A stretch of 64,000 bases of DNA from Streptomyces fructofermentans (GCF_014651055.1 NZ_BMWD01000012.1:93816-157815); one strand, 5' to 3'. Counted from the stretch's first letter, positions 50,926 to 60,120 are shown. Notes: generated by a model from the letters alone, not told the origin. A program made the numbers and translations.

Positions 50926-51020
50926 GGGGGTTCTCCTGACAGTGGGCTTGCGGCGGGGCGACGGGCACGCGGGCACCCCGAGGAGGCGTCCGAGGACTCG
51001 TCCCCGCGGCACCCTGCCAG

Positions 51021-51038
51021 TCGTCCAAATTTGGATGA
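51021..51038. promoter_or_regulatory. MarR operator 1
   Basis: TCGTCCAAATTTGGATGA: perfect core TCCAAATTTGGA with near-symmetric flanks, in the YceI/MarR divergent region. The matching second site lies 16 nt downstream. Confidence 0.75.
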
Positions 51039-51053
51039 CCACACGCTAGCCCG

Positions 51054-51071
51054 TTATCCAAAAATGGACAA
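51054..51071. promoter_or_regulatory. MarR operator 2
   Basis: TTATCCAAAAATGGACAA: TCCA and TGGA arms as in operator 1, with symmetric flanks. It lies 19 nt before the MarR start, probably over its promoter, so the regulator likely represses itself. Confidence 0.7.
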
Positions 51072-51089
51072 CAGGTAGACTCGGGCCCC

Positions 51090-51608
51090 ATGAGCGACTC
51101 TCCCGGACCCGCCGACCAGCCCGATCGCGGTCCGTCGGACGACGAGGGACTGCTCCCCGCCGAACTGCGCGCCTGGATGCGCCTGCTGGCCGCCGCCGGA
51201 GCGATCGAGCAGCAGCTGCGCTCCCGGGTGAAGGACGCCATGGGGGTCTCGCACGACGAGTTCCTGGTGCTGTGCCTGCTGGCCGACCAGCCCGGCTCCA
51301 GCCTCCGCATGACCCGGATCGCGGAACTCCTCGGCCGCCCCAAGACCCGTCTGACCTACCAGGTGGCCTGCCTCCAGCACGCCGGGCTCGTCAGCAGGAA
51401 CTCGGCGTGCGGCGACCGGCGCGGCATCGAGGTGGCGCTCACGGACAAGGCGCGCCGGCTGCTCGGCGAGTCCTCGCGCCCGCTGGCCGACGCGGTGTCC
51501 CTGGCGATCTCGCGGACGGCCTGCGACCAGCGGTACACGCAGCTCCACGACCTGCTGCCGGCCGCCCACGGCACCGCGCAGACGCCTCCGCCGCACTCCG
51601 CCGGATAG
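51090..51608 (+). CDS. MarR family regulator
   Basis: A 172-residue winged-helix regulator: FLVLCLLADQPGSSLRMTRIAELLGRPKTRLTYQVACLQHAGLVSRNSACGDRRGIEVALTDK covers helix-turn-helix and wing. Two Cys (LVSRNSACGD; ISRTACDQRY) could be redox-sensing, but this is inference. It is divergent from YceI; paired palindromes lie between them. A YceI/MarR pair suggests control by a lipophilic or oxidant signal. Confidence 0.92.
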   Translation: MSDSPGPADQPDRGPSDDEGLLPAELRAWMRLLAAAGAIEQQLRSRVKDAMGVSHDEFLVLCLLADQPGSSLRMTRIAELLGRPKTRLTYQVACLQHAGLVSRNSACGDRRGIEVALTDKARRLLGESSRPLADAVSLAISRTACDQRYTQLHDLLPAAHGTAQTPPPHSAG

Positions 51609-51881
51609 CGGTCGCCCCAGCCGTTGGCGACGGTCCGCCCGGACTGCGGGGCGAAGGCCGGCCGCCGGTCCTCGACGCGGCCGGTACCGGTGCCGGCGAT
51701 CGCCACCGAGCCGGTCGACCCCGTACCCATGCGCCGGGCGTGGCCGTCACACGGCAGGCGCCCGGCTGGGGCGCGGGGCCCGAACCGCCCAGGCCGAGGG
51801 ACCTGAGCACCCCGGGCAGCCGTGCCGTACCCGCCCCGGTCGGCGGACCCGCGCACGCGCCGCCTCCGGACTCTTGCATGT
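51609..51881. other. Intergenic stretch without a recognised gene
   Basis: GC-rich, with no family-like ORF or strong hairpin. Only the right end, described separately, has clear structure (an AT-richer palindrome). Confidence 0.5.
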
Positions 51882-51901
51882 TCTATGCCATAGACCATAG
51901 A
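51882..51901. promoter_or_regulatory. Operator of the LmrA-like TetR gene
   Basis: TCTATGCCATAGA (51882-51894) is a perfect 13-bp palindrome, directly followed by another CCATAGA half. It is markedly AT-rich against its surroundings and lies 92 nt before the TetR start. Confidence 0.65.
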
Positions 51902-51992
51902 TTGCCGACACCATGGATTACTGGCAGGTAGCTTCGCGGCGGGCCTCCCGGGCCCGCTCCCGGGGCGGGTACGGGACGGCGGTGACCGGCGC

Positions 51993-52712
51993 ATGAGCCC
52001 TCGCAGGAGCGACAGCCGCCGACGGATGGTGCTCAGCACGGCCGAACTGCTGCGCGAGTACGGCGCGGGTGCCACGAGCATCGACCGGGTCCTCGCGCAC
52101 AGTGGCGCCCCTCGCGGGTCCGTCTACCACCACTTCCCCGGCGGGCGTGCTCAGTTGATCGACGAGGCCGTGGCGCTGGCCGGCGACTTCATCGCCGGTC
52201 TGATCGAGGCCGCCGCGGAGGCGGACGACCCGCCCGCGGCCGTCGACTCGTTCTTCGCGCTGTGGCGCGGCCGGCTGGTCGACAGCGGCTTCCGGTGCGG
52301 CTGCCCGATCGTGGCCGTCGTCGTGGAGACGAACGATGAGGCACCGCAGGCGGTCCGCACGGCGGGCGCGGTCTTCGCCCGCTGGCGCGCCGCGCTGGCC
52401 GCGTTGTTCGTGGCGCACGGCCTGCCCGACGCGCGGGGTCAGCGCCTCGCCTCCTTCGTCATCGCGGCGGTCGAGGGTGCCGTGATCATGTGCCGGGCGG
52501 AACAGAGCATCGATCCGCTGGAGGCGACCGCGGAGGAGATCCGCGACGTCGTGTCGCGGGCGCTGCGCGGGGGCACCGGGCCGGACGCCGGACCGGATGC
52601 GGGACCTGGCGTCGGGCCGAGTACCGGATCCGGCGTCGGACCGGACGTCGGATCCGGCGTCGGACCGGACGCCGGGCCTGGTTCGGGCCCTGCCGTGACC
52701 GGCTCCCCCTGA
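51993..52712 (+). CDS. TetR family regulator, LmrA/YxaF-like, with Gly-Pro-rich tail
   Basis: A 239-residue regulator. GAGATSIDRVLAHSGAPRGSVYHHFPGGRAQLIDEAV is the TetR helix-turn-helix, with the SVYHHFPGGR variant typical of LmrA/YxaF-type repressors. The C-terminal domain contains SGFRCGCPIVAVVVETND. The last ~38 residues are an unusual Gly-Pro-Asp/Ser/Val repeat (GPDAGPDAGPGVGPSTGSGV), probably disordered and slippage-prone. A palindrome lies upstream. Downstream are fatty-acid-type genes that it may control (inference). Confidence 0.9.
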   Translation: MSPRRSDSRRRMVLSTAELLREYGAGATSIDRVLAHSGAPRGSVYHHFPGGRAQLIDEAVALAGDFIAGLIEAAAEADDPPAAVDSFFALWRGRLVDSGFRCGCPIVAVVVETNDEAPQAVRTAGAVFARWRAALAALFVAHGLPDARGQRLASFVIAAVEGAVIMCRAEQSIDPLEATAEEIRDVVSRALRGGTGPDAGPDAGPGVGPSTGSGVGPDVGSGVGPDAGPGSGPAVTGSP

Positions 52713-52870
52713 CGCCGGCCGGGCCGCACCCTGCCGCCGTCGCACGCGCCCGGCCAGGACCCCGAGCCGAACGACCCGTTCCCGCTCGGACCCGTTCCGC
52801 TTCGACCCGTAGGACCGCCTTCCCTTCCGACCAGACCCGCCCCGACCCGCCCCGACCGAAGGAGCCCACC

Positions 52871-53542
52871 GTGCCGATACTCGACCGCGAGGACGACGTC
52901 TTCGTCCTGGACCTCGGAGCCGGCGAGAACCGATTCCACCCCGACTGGATCGCCGCCGTGCACGCCGCTCTGGACGAGGTGGAGAAGGCCGACGGGCCTC
53001 GGGCCCTGGTGACCGCCGCCACCGGCAAGTTCTGGTCCAACGGCCTCGACCTCGACTGGCTGTTCGCCCACGCCGACCGGCACGAGGAGTACGTCGTGTC
53101 GGTGCACGGGCTCCTGGCCCGGACGCTCTCCCTGCCCGTCGTCACCGTGGCCGCCCTCCAGGGGCACACGTTCGCGGCCGGGGCGATGCTCTCGCTCGCC
53201 CACGACTTCCGTGTGATGCGCGCCGACCGCGGCTACTGGTGCCTGCCGGAGGCCGACATCAACATCCCCTTCACTCCCGGCATGTCCGCGCTGATCCAGT
53301 CCCGGCTTACCGCGCGGACCGCGCACGAGGCCATGCTGACGGCCCGCCGGTACGGCGGCACCGACGCGCTCGCCGCCGGGCTCGTCGACCGGGTGGCGGA
53401 CGAGGACTCCGTACGGCGCACCGCCGTGGAGACGGCACGGGCCCAGGCCGCCAAGGCCGGCCCCACCCTCGGCACCATCAAGGCCCGCATGTACGCGTCC
53501 GTACTGGAGACCCTGCGCGACACGGCCGCCCCGCTCGGCTAG
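52871..53542 (+). CDS. Enoyl-CoA hydratase/isomerase family protein
   Basis: A 223-residue crotonase-fold protein, shorter than usual (about 260). The oxyanion-hole segments are TAATGKFWSNGLDLDWL and LQGHTFAAGAMLSLAHDFRVM; LPEADINIPFTPGM gives the catalytic Glu region. It resembles Delta3,Delta2-enoyl-CoA isomerase-like proteins. GTG 52871 has AGGAGC upstream. It is followed by a thioesterase gene 112 nt downstream; the two fit a CoA-ester pathway. Confidence 0.88.
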   Translation: MPILDREDDVFVLDLGAGENRFHPDWIAAVHAALDEVEKADGPRALVTAATGKFWSNGLDLDWLFAHADRHEEYVVSVHGLLARTLSLPVVTVAALQGHTFAAGAMLSLAHDFRVMRADRGYWCLPEADINIPFTPGMSALIQSRLTARTAHEAMLTARRYGGTDALAAGLVDRVADEDSVRRTAVETARAQAAKAGPTLGTIKARMYASVLETLRDTAAPLG

Positions 53543-53654
53543 CCGACGCGCCGGGCTGCCGCCCCGCTGAGCCGGTCGACTCGCTCGGCCGGCCGACCCC
53601 GCACCACGAGCCAGTACACGCACGCACCAGCACAAGGATCAGCGAGGAGCCCCC

Positions 53655-54110
53655 ATGTCCACAGTGGACGTCACCGCCCTGTCCGGCCTCGACCTCATGA
53701 AGTGGGTGCAGACCGAACGTCCGGCGGACCTCCCTTCCATCGGCAGGCTGCTCGGCATGCGCTTCGACGAGGTCGAGCACGGCCGGATCGTCGTCTCACT
53801 GGACACCCGTCCCGACTTCGCGAACCCTCTCGGCACCGTCCACGGCGGCATCGCGGCGACCCTGCTCGACTCGGCGATGGGCTGCGCGGTGCACACGACC
53901 CTGCCCGCCGGCGTCGGCTGCACCACCCTGGAGCTGAAGGTGAACTACATCCGCGCCGCGCGCACCGACGGACGGACCCTCACCGCAGAGGGCACGGTCG
54001 TGCACGCGGGCCGCCGCACGGCGACCGCGGAGGGCAAGGTCCTCGACGAGCAGGGCCGGCTGATCGCCCACGCGACCACGACCTGCCTGATCCTGCGCCC
54101 GACGGACTGA
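53655..54110 (+). CDS. PaaI family hotdog-fold thioesterase
   Basis: A 151-residue hotdog thioesterase. The family motif NPLGTVHGGIAATLLDSAMGCAVHTTLPAG contains the conserved HGG and active-site Asp/Glu region. It should hydrolyse acyl-CoA or aryl-CoA esters. AGGAG precedes the ATG. It pairs with the enoyl-CoA hydratase-like gene upstream. Confidence 0.93.
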   Translation: MSTVDVTALSGLDLMKWVQTERPADLPSIGRLLGMRFDEVEHGRIVVSLDTRPDFANPLGTVHGGIAATLLDSAMGCAVHTTLPAGVGCTTLELKVNYIRAARTDGRTLTAEGTVVHAGRRTATAEGKVLDEQGRLIAHATTTCLILRPTD

Positions 54111-54231
54111 CCGGGGGCCCGCGGAGCCCCGCGGGCCGACCGGGGGCCGCACAGGCCACCGCGCCGCCGAGCACGGCCGCCACAGCCACAGCCGCAGCGG
54201 GCAGCCGCGCCCCGGCAGGACGGCCCCGGAA

Positions 54232-55452
54232 TCAGGAACCGGTGTCGGGATCGGTGTCGGTCGCAGCCAGTACCGCGACCCCGGTCCGGGCCGGATCGAG
54301 CACGGCGAACGCCACGTCCGCCGTGTCGTGGTGGAACCAGTCCGTGAACGCCATGAATCGCAGCCACCGGTGGTCGGCGGCACGCCGCACGGCCTCCAGC
54401 GGCGGCGTCCCGGCGGGCAGCCCCAGCAACGCGTGGAAGCTGTTCCAGGCGTACAGCCTGGCGTACGCGCCGCCCTGCCCCTGCCCGTTCACTCCGCCGT
54501 TGAAGGACGCCGAGAACAGCTCGCCGAGCACGTCGTCGGGCGTCGTCGCGCAGGCGACGGCACCGCCCCGGCGCGTGCCCTCGCCCGCCAGGCAGTCCAG
54601 GTCCAGTTCCCTGATGAAGGACATCCCGAAGTCGTCCGGGCCGAGCGGTCCCGCCGAAGTGAAGAACCGCGCTTCGGGCTCGCGGGCCCATCCGCCCGCG
54701 GTGAAGGGCTCGGCGGCCGACCGTGCGCGCCCGTCGTCGGGCGTCCGGGCGGCCGTGCGACCGGCCGCCGCACCGCCGTCGGTGGGCGGGACCTCCGGGA
54801 AGCGCGACCGGAGCTGTTCCGTGGTCCTGACGGGCCCGAGTCCCCGCACACGGACCGCGAACCGGTGCTCGACGTCCAGCCGCGTCCGGGGCAGCCGGGC
54901 CAGCGGGTGCCCCAACTCGCGCAGCCTCTCCGCGTACGCGTCCAGGAGAGGCCGGCCGCGCCCCGCGCCGATCAGGGCGAGCTCGCCCAGCACGCAGGCC
55001 CGAACCTCCACCACGGGGTCGTCGGCGGTATCCGGGAACTCCCCGAACAAGGGCTCCAGGTCGCGCAGTTGCTGGGACACGGCCAGCTTCGCCGCCACCG
55101 AGCGCCGCAGCAGGACGTTCTCCTCGCGGTACGAGGACCCGGCCGGCAGCAGTCGGCCCACGATGTCCACGGCAGACCGCGCGCAGTCCCGGGAGCGCGT
55201 CTCCGCGAGGGTCTCGGCGATCCGTCGTACGGCCCGCGCCGCGGAAGCCCCGTCGGACCCCGTCGCCGCCCGTCCCGCCGGCCTCTGCGGTCCGTCACCG
55301 TGGCCGGTCGTCTGACGGCACAGCCGCTCCACCGCCGCGTACAGATCCTGCGGCCGGGTCTCGGCCAGCTCCTTCAGCTCCGCCGGGTCGGTCCGCTCCC
55401 CGGGATGCCACCGGGGGGCACCGTCGCCGGGCGTCACGTCGTTGTCGTTCAC
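54232..55452 (-). CDS. Hypothetical protein, possibly DUF6183 family
   Basis: A 406-residue protein without a domain I can name with certainty. The N-terminal half is helical with HEAT-like or armadillo-like character (ENVLLRRSVAAKLAVSQQLRDLEPLFGEFPDTADDPVVEVRACVLGELALIG). The C-terminal half has GGVNGQGQGGAYARLYAWNSFHALLG and WLRFMAFTDWFHHDTADVAFAVLDP, which resembles, from memory, the Streptomyces DUF6183 family. No signal peptide or membrane helix. It is divergent from the RHS toxin gene with only ~80 nt between starts, so the two may be co-regulated or functionally linked. Confidence 0.75.
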   Translation of the reverse strand: MNDNDVTPGDGAPRWHPGERTDPAELKELAETRPQDLYAAVERLCRQTTGHGDGPQRPAGRAATGSDGASAARAVRRIAETLAETRSRDCARSAVDIVGRLLPAGSSYREENVLLRRSVAAKLAVSQQLRDLEPLFGEFPDTADDPVVEVRACVLGELALIGAGRGRPLLDAYAERLRELGHPLARLPRTRLDVEHRFAVRVRGLGPVRTTEQLRSRFPEVPPTDGGAAAGRTAARTPDDGRARSAAEPFTAGGWAREPEARFFTSAGPLGPDDFGMSFIRELDLDCLAGEGTRRGGAVACATTPDDVLGELFSASFNGGVNGQGQGGAYARLYAWNSFHALLGLPAGTPPLEAVRRAADHRWLRFMAFTDWFHHDTADVAFAVLDPARTGVAVLAATDTDPDTGS

Positions 55453-55531
55453 GCGCGAAGTCTACGAGCAGGGGTTCGAGTAACTTTGCTGATGCGTAGG
55501 CGCGTTGAGCGAACGTTGTGACGGGGGTTGC

Positions 55532-58500
55532 GTGGTGGCGGGGTATCGGCCGACGGACTGGCATGTGCTGGATCTGGAGAAGGATCCGACGCCGGGGGAT
55601 CCGGTGCGGGTGAAGTCGCTCGCCAGGAGTCTGCACGCGTTTGCCGATGACGTGCAGGACGCGTTGCGGTTGGTGAAGGGGATGGCGGAGGAGGATGCCG
55701 TCCTGGCGATGGCGGGCCGGACGGCCGAGGTGTTCCGGGACGAGTTCTCGGGTGTGCCGAAGAATCTGCGGAAGTTGAAGCGGTCGTACGACCTGGCGGG
55801 GGACGCGCTGGCGGCGTACTGGCCGCAGTTGGAGCGGGCGCAGGCCCTGGCGGACAAGGCCCTGGCCGATGGGCGGGTGGCGCGGGCCGATCTGTCCTCC
55901 GCCACGTCCCGTCTCTCGTCGGCCGATTCGTGGGTCGCTCGCGCGGGCGAGGAGGCCGACAAGTACAAGGAGGACAGGGGCGCGGGCAAGGATGTGCCGA
56001 AGCCGGACGAGGCGAAGGTGCGTGCGGCGACGCGGGACGCGCAGAGTGCCAGGGCCGCGCACGCGTCGGCGCGGTCGGACGTGGCGTCGGCGCAGGGCGC
56101 GTTGGACGCGGCGAAGAAGATGGCCGCGGATGCCCGTCGGATGCGGGAGGACGCGGCGGGTGAGGCGAAGCGGAAGCTGGACGAGGCGTCGGACGCGGGG
56201 ATACGCAATCGCAGGTGGTACGAGGAGGTCGGGGACTGGTTCGTCGACAACTGGGACACCATCGTCGCCGTCTGCAAGGTCGTGGTGGCGGTTCTGGGTG
56301 TGATCGCCCTGATCATCGGTGGGCCGATCCTGGGGGCGATCGTGCTGATCGCGGCGCTGATCGTGCTGGCGGACACCCTGAGCAAGTACGCGAAGGGGCA
56401 GGCGTCCCTGTGGGACGTGGCGTTCGCGGCGTTGGACTGCATACCCGGCATGAAGGGCCTGACCACCCTCGGCGGCCTCGCCAAGGGGCTGAAGTCGCTG
56501 GGCAAGCTGGGCCTCAAGGGCATGGCCAAGGGGCTGAAGAACGGGCTGCGCCGCGGCGCGGACGACGCGGTGGGCGCGAGCAAGCCCGCCAAGGGCCGCT
56601 GCAAGAACGGCGACCCCGTCGACATGGTCTCCGGCGAGATGCTGATGGAGGAGACGGACGTCGAACTCCCCGGCCTCCTCCCCCTCGTGCTGCGGCGTAC
56701 CCATCTCTCGACCTACGAGTGGGGCACGTGCTTCGGCCCGTCCTGGGCGTCCACGCTCGACGAACGCCTCGAACTGGACGCGGCGGGCGCGGTCTTCGCC
56801 GCCGAGGACGGCATGATCCTCCTGTATCCGGTCCCGGCACCCGGCGCCTCGGTCATGCCGCTGGAGGGCCCGCGCTGGCCGCTGGACTGGGACGGCGCAC
56901 CCGGCGCACCCATCCGCGTCACGGACCCCGCGACCGGCCGCACCCGGCACTTCGCCCCTGCCGCCGAACTCGCGGGGAACCACGAGGCGTTCGTCCTGCC
57001 GCTGGCCGCGGTGACCGACCGCGACGGACGGCGCGTCGACTTCGACCGGGACGCGGACGGCACCCCCACCGCCGTGCGCGACTCCGCCGGCCGCCTTCTG
57101 CACGTCGACACCGAGGACGGCCGGGTCGTCCGGCTGCGGCTGCGCAACGAGTCGGACGGGCCCGACGGCACCACGCTGCTGCGCTACGGGTACGACGCGG
57201 ACGGGCATCTCACCGAGGTCACCGACTCGAGCGGCCTTCCACTCGGGTTCACCTACGACGAGCGGGCACGCGTCACGTCCTGGACCGACCGCAACGGCTC
57301 CTGGTACCGCTTCACGTACGACGACCAGGACCGCTGCATACGGGGTGAGGGCGCCGACGGGTTCCTCTCCTGCACCATCGCCTACGACGCGGAGGCCCGG
57401 GAGACGCGCTACACCGACTCGCTGGGCCACACCACCACGTACCGGCACAACGAGCTCCGCCAACTCGTCGCCCAGACGGACCCGCTCGGCAACACGACGT
57501 ACGCCGAGTGGGACCGTCACAACCGGCTGCTCTCCCGCACGGATCCGCTCGGCCGCACGTCCCGCTTCACCTACGACGAGCACGGCAACCCGACCTCGGT
57601 GTCGCGGCCCGACGGCACGGTCACCACGGGCGAGTACGACGCCGCCGGCCGGCCCTCGTCCGTCACCCTGCCGACGGGTGGCCGGCACGAGTACGTGTAC
57701 GACGAGCATGGGCACCCGACGGCGACGACGGCCCCCGACGGCGCGGTCACCGGGTTCTCGTACGACGCCTCCGGCGGGCTCCTGTCGGTGACCAACGCCC
57801 TGGGGGCGGTCCACCGCGCCGAGCCCGGCGCCCTGGGCCTGCCCGACGCCACCACCGCGCCGCTCGGCGGCACCACCCGCGTCACCCGCGACCCCTTCGG
57901 GCGGGTGACCGAGAGCGTCGACGCCACCGGTGCGACGACGCGCACCGCCTGGACGGTGGAGGGCCGCCCCGCCGAGCGGGTCATGGCCGACGGGAGCAGC
58001 GAGCACTGGTCCTACGACGGCGAGGGCAACACGGTCCGCCACACGGGCCCGGACGGCCGAACCGTCACCCACACCTTCACCCACTTCGACCGGCCCCTCG
58101 CCCGCACGGACCACGACGGTTCCACCGTGCGGTTCGTCCACGACACCGAACTGCGGCTCACCTCCGTGACGAGCGCGTCGGGCGCGGTGTGGTCGTACAC
58201 GTACGACCCGGCGGGACGCCTCGTGGGCGAGACGGACTTCAACGGCCGTACGCTCTCCTACTCCTACGACGCGGCGGGCGCCCTGACCAGGCGCGTGAAC
58301 GGTGCGGGCGAGGTCACCACCTACGCGCGGGACGCCTGCGGCCGAGTCGTCGAGCGCCGCTCGGGCGACACGGTCACGGCCTTCGCCTACGACGCCGCCG
58401 GCCGGCTGGTCGCAGCGGTCACCCCCGACACGGTCCTCGACCTCACCCGTGACGCGGTGGGCCGGGTCGTCGGCGAGGAGTGCAACGGGCGCGCGCTGCG

Positions 58501-60046
58501 CTCCACGTACGACGCCCTCGGGCGCCGGGTGGAGCGACGAACGCCGTCGGGCGCCGTCAGCCGGTGGGAATGGGACGCGAACAACCGGCCGGCGCAGGTC
58601 CGGCTCGCGGGCGGCGCGCTGGCCTTCGCGTACGGGGCCGCGGGTCACGAGACGGAGCGGCGGCTCGGCGGGACGGCCGTGCTGGCCCAGGAGTGGGACG
58701 CGGGCCACCGGCTGACCGGGCAGACGGTGACCGGGCAGGCCGCGCAGGGTCCGGGGCCCTCGGGCGAGCCGCTGCTGCACCGCTCGTACACGTACGGGCG
58801 GGACGGCGGTCTCACCGCGGTCGAGGACGGGGCCCACGGCACCCGGCGCTTCACCCATGACCGGCTCGGCAGGGTGGAGTCGGTCTCCGCGACGGGGTGG
58901 TCGGAGCGCTACACCTATGACGCGGCGGGGAACGTCAGCCGGGCCGAGACCCCCGAGGGTCCCCAGGGCGAGCGGGTCCACGACGGCACACTCGTGCGCC
59001 GGGCCGGTCACATCACCTACGTCCACGACGCGCAGGGTCGCCAGGTCAGGCAGTCGCGCAAACTGCTGTCGGGCGGTGCGCGGGAGTGGACGTACACGTG
59101 GGACGCCGAGGACCGGCTGACCGGGGTCACCACCCCGGACGGGCGCCGCTGGGCGTACGTCTACGACGGACTGGGCCGAAGGGTCGCCAAGCGGCTGCTG
59201 TCGGACGACGGCCGTACCGTCGAGGAGACCGTCTTCACCTGGGACGGCTCGCGCCTGGCGGAGCAGAGCGGCTCGGCGGGCAGCACGACCAGGAGCTGGG
59301 AGTGGGCTCCCGGCACCCACCGCGCGCTGCTGCAGATCGACCGGGACGAGGTCGACCGGCGCTTCTACGCGATCGTGACCGACCTGGTCGGCACCCCGAC
59401 CGAACTGGTCGACGAGGAGGGCCGGATCGCCTGGCGTGCCCGCACCACCCTGTGGGGCACCTCCGTCGGCGGGCAGTCCGGTCCGGTCGACTGCCCGCTG
59501 CGCTTCCCGGGGCAGTACCACGACGACGAGACGGGCCTGCGGTACAACTTCCGGCGCTACTACGACCCCGGGAACGCCCGCTACATCAGCCCCGACCCGC
59601 TGGGCCTGGCTCCCGCGCCGAACCATCACGCGTACGTCGGCAACCCGCTCCGCTTCACCGACCCCCTGGGGCTGGTCAGTTGCGAGAGCAGCAACCACGG
59701 GATCAGCAGCCGCCGCGAGACCCACATCGAGGGCCAGCACGGTCCCGGCGCCCAGGACCGGGTGCGGGAGGCGGCCGACCCCACGGGGCCGGAGCCCTCG
59801 CTGCCCGGCGAGTTCTACGACGACTTCCTGTGGGACGGCGACAACTTCGTCCTGGGCCGGCGGCTCATGGAGGGCGTCGACGGCACACCGGCCATCCCCA
59901 ACCCGAGGGCCCTGGCGGGCCAGGACACCCACCTGCACCGCTTCGACTACGGCGAGCCGGTCGGCATCAACGGCAGCGGCCGGGAGACGAGCGTGGTCGA
60001 GGTCGTCATCCGCGACGGCAACATCCACACGGCGTACCCGATCTGA
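55532..60046 (+). CDS. RHS-repeat polymorphic toxin with T7SS-type N-terminus
   Basis: A ~1504-residue secreted toxin. Order: an N-terminal helical region (about 1-150, RPTDWHVLDLEKDPTPGD and KRSYDLAGDALAAYWPQLERA) resembling the putative type VII secretion signal of actinobacterial polymorphic toxins; a coiled coil to 230; a hydrophobic hairpin (~245-285); a DUF6531-type entry (DPVDMVSGEMLMEETDVELPG, ~357); many YD/RHS repeats; the RHS core YYDPGNARYISPDPLGL (~1350); and a 122-residue C-terminal tip after FTDPLGL, ending VVEVVIRDGNIHTAYPI. The tip resembles BECR-fold RNases (inference). GTG 55532 is preferred, but TTG 55505 and GTG 55535 are possible. The first ~230 codons use many TTG and GGG codons, unlike the rest. 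No immunity gene follows. Confidence 0.9.
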   Translation: MVAGYRPTDWHVLDLEKDPTPGDPVRVKSLARSLHAFADDVQDALRLVKGMAEEDAVLAMAGRTAEVFRDEFSGVPKNLRKLKRSYDLAGDALAAYWPQLERAQALADKALADGRVARADLSSATSRLSSADSWVARAGEEADKYKEDRGAGKDVPKPDEAKVRAATRDAQSARAAHASARSDVASAQGALDAAKKMAADARRMREDAAGEAKRKLDEASDAGIRNRRWYEEVGDWFVDNWDTIVAVCKVVVAVLGVIALIIGGPILGAIVLIAALIVLADTLSKYAKGQASLWDVAFAALDCIPGMKGLTTLGGLAKGLKSLGKLGLKGMAKGLKNGLRRGADDAVGASKPAKGRCKNGDPVDMVSGEMLMEETDVELPGLLPLVLRRTHLSTYEWGTCFGPSWASTLDERLELDAAGAVFAAEDGMILLYPVPAPGASVMPLEGPRWPLDWDGAPGAPIRVTDPATGRTRHFAPAAELAGNHEAFVLPLAAVTDRDGRRVDFDRDADGTPTAVRDSAGRLLHVDTEDGRVVRLRLRNESDGPDGTTLLRYGYDADGHLTEVTDSSGLPLGFTYDERARVTSWTDRNGSWYRFTYDDQDRCIRGEGADGFLSCTIAYDAEARETRYTDSLGHTTTYRHNELRQLVAQTDPLGNTTYAEWDRHNRLLSRTDPLGRTSRFTYDEHGNPTSVSRPDGTVTTGEYDAAGRPSSVTLPTGGRHEYVYDEHGHPTATTAPDGAVTGFSYDASGGLLSVTNALGAVHRAEPGALGLPDATTAPLGGTTRVTRDPFGRVTESVDATGATTRTAWTVEGRPAERVMADGSSEHWSYDGEGNTVRHTGPDGRTVTHTFTHFDRPLARTDHDGSTVRFVHDTELRLTSVTSASGAVWSYTYDPAGRLVGETDFNGRTLSYSYDAAGALTRRVNGAGEVTTYARDACGRVVERRSGDTVTAFAYDAAGRLVAAVTPDTVLDLTRDAVGRVVGEECNGRALRSTYDALGRRVERRTPSGAVSRWEWDANNRPAQVRLAGGALAFAYGAAGHETERRLGGTAVLAQEWDAGHRLTGQTVTGQAAQGPGPSGEPLLHRSYTYGRDGGLTAVEDGAHGTRRFTHDRLGRVESVSATGWSERYTYDAAGNVSRAETPEGPQGERVHDGTLVRRAGHITYVHDAQGRQVRQSRKLLSGGAREWTYTWDAEDRLTGVTTPDGRRWAYVYDGLGRRVAKRLLSDDGRTVEETVFTWDGSRLAEQSGSAGSTTRSWEWAPGTHRALLQIDRDEVDRRFYAIVTDLVGTPTELVDEEGRIAWRARTTLWGTSVGGQSGPVDCPLRFPGQYHDDETGLRYNFRRYYDPGNARYISPDPLGLAPAPNHHAYVGNPLRFTDPLGLVSCESSNHGISSRRETHIEGQHGPGAQDRVREAADPTGPEPSLPGEFYDDFLWDGDNFVLGRRLMEGVDGTPAIPNPRALAGQDTHLHRFDYGEPVGINGSGRETSVVEVVIRDGNIHTAYPI

Positions 60047-60120
60047 GGGCGGGGGGGCGACCGGCTCTCCCCGGATTCTCCCCGGCACCCCGGCGGATCA
60101 AGGAATCGGATGAACACCCG

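Noticed and set aside
55295..60088. A 1597-codon open frame on the minus strand
   Set aside because: It is the antisense shadow of the RHS gene. It has no family-like domain and consists of Val/Arg/Gly-rich sequence.
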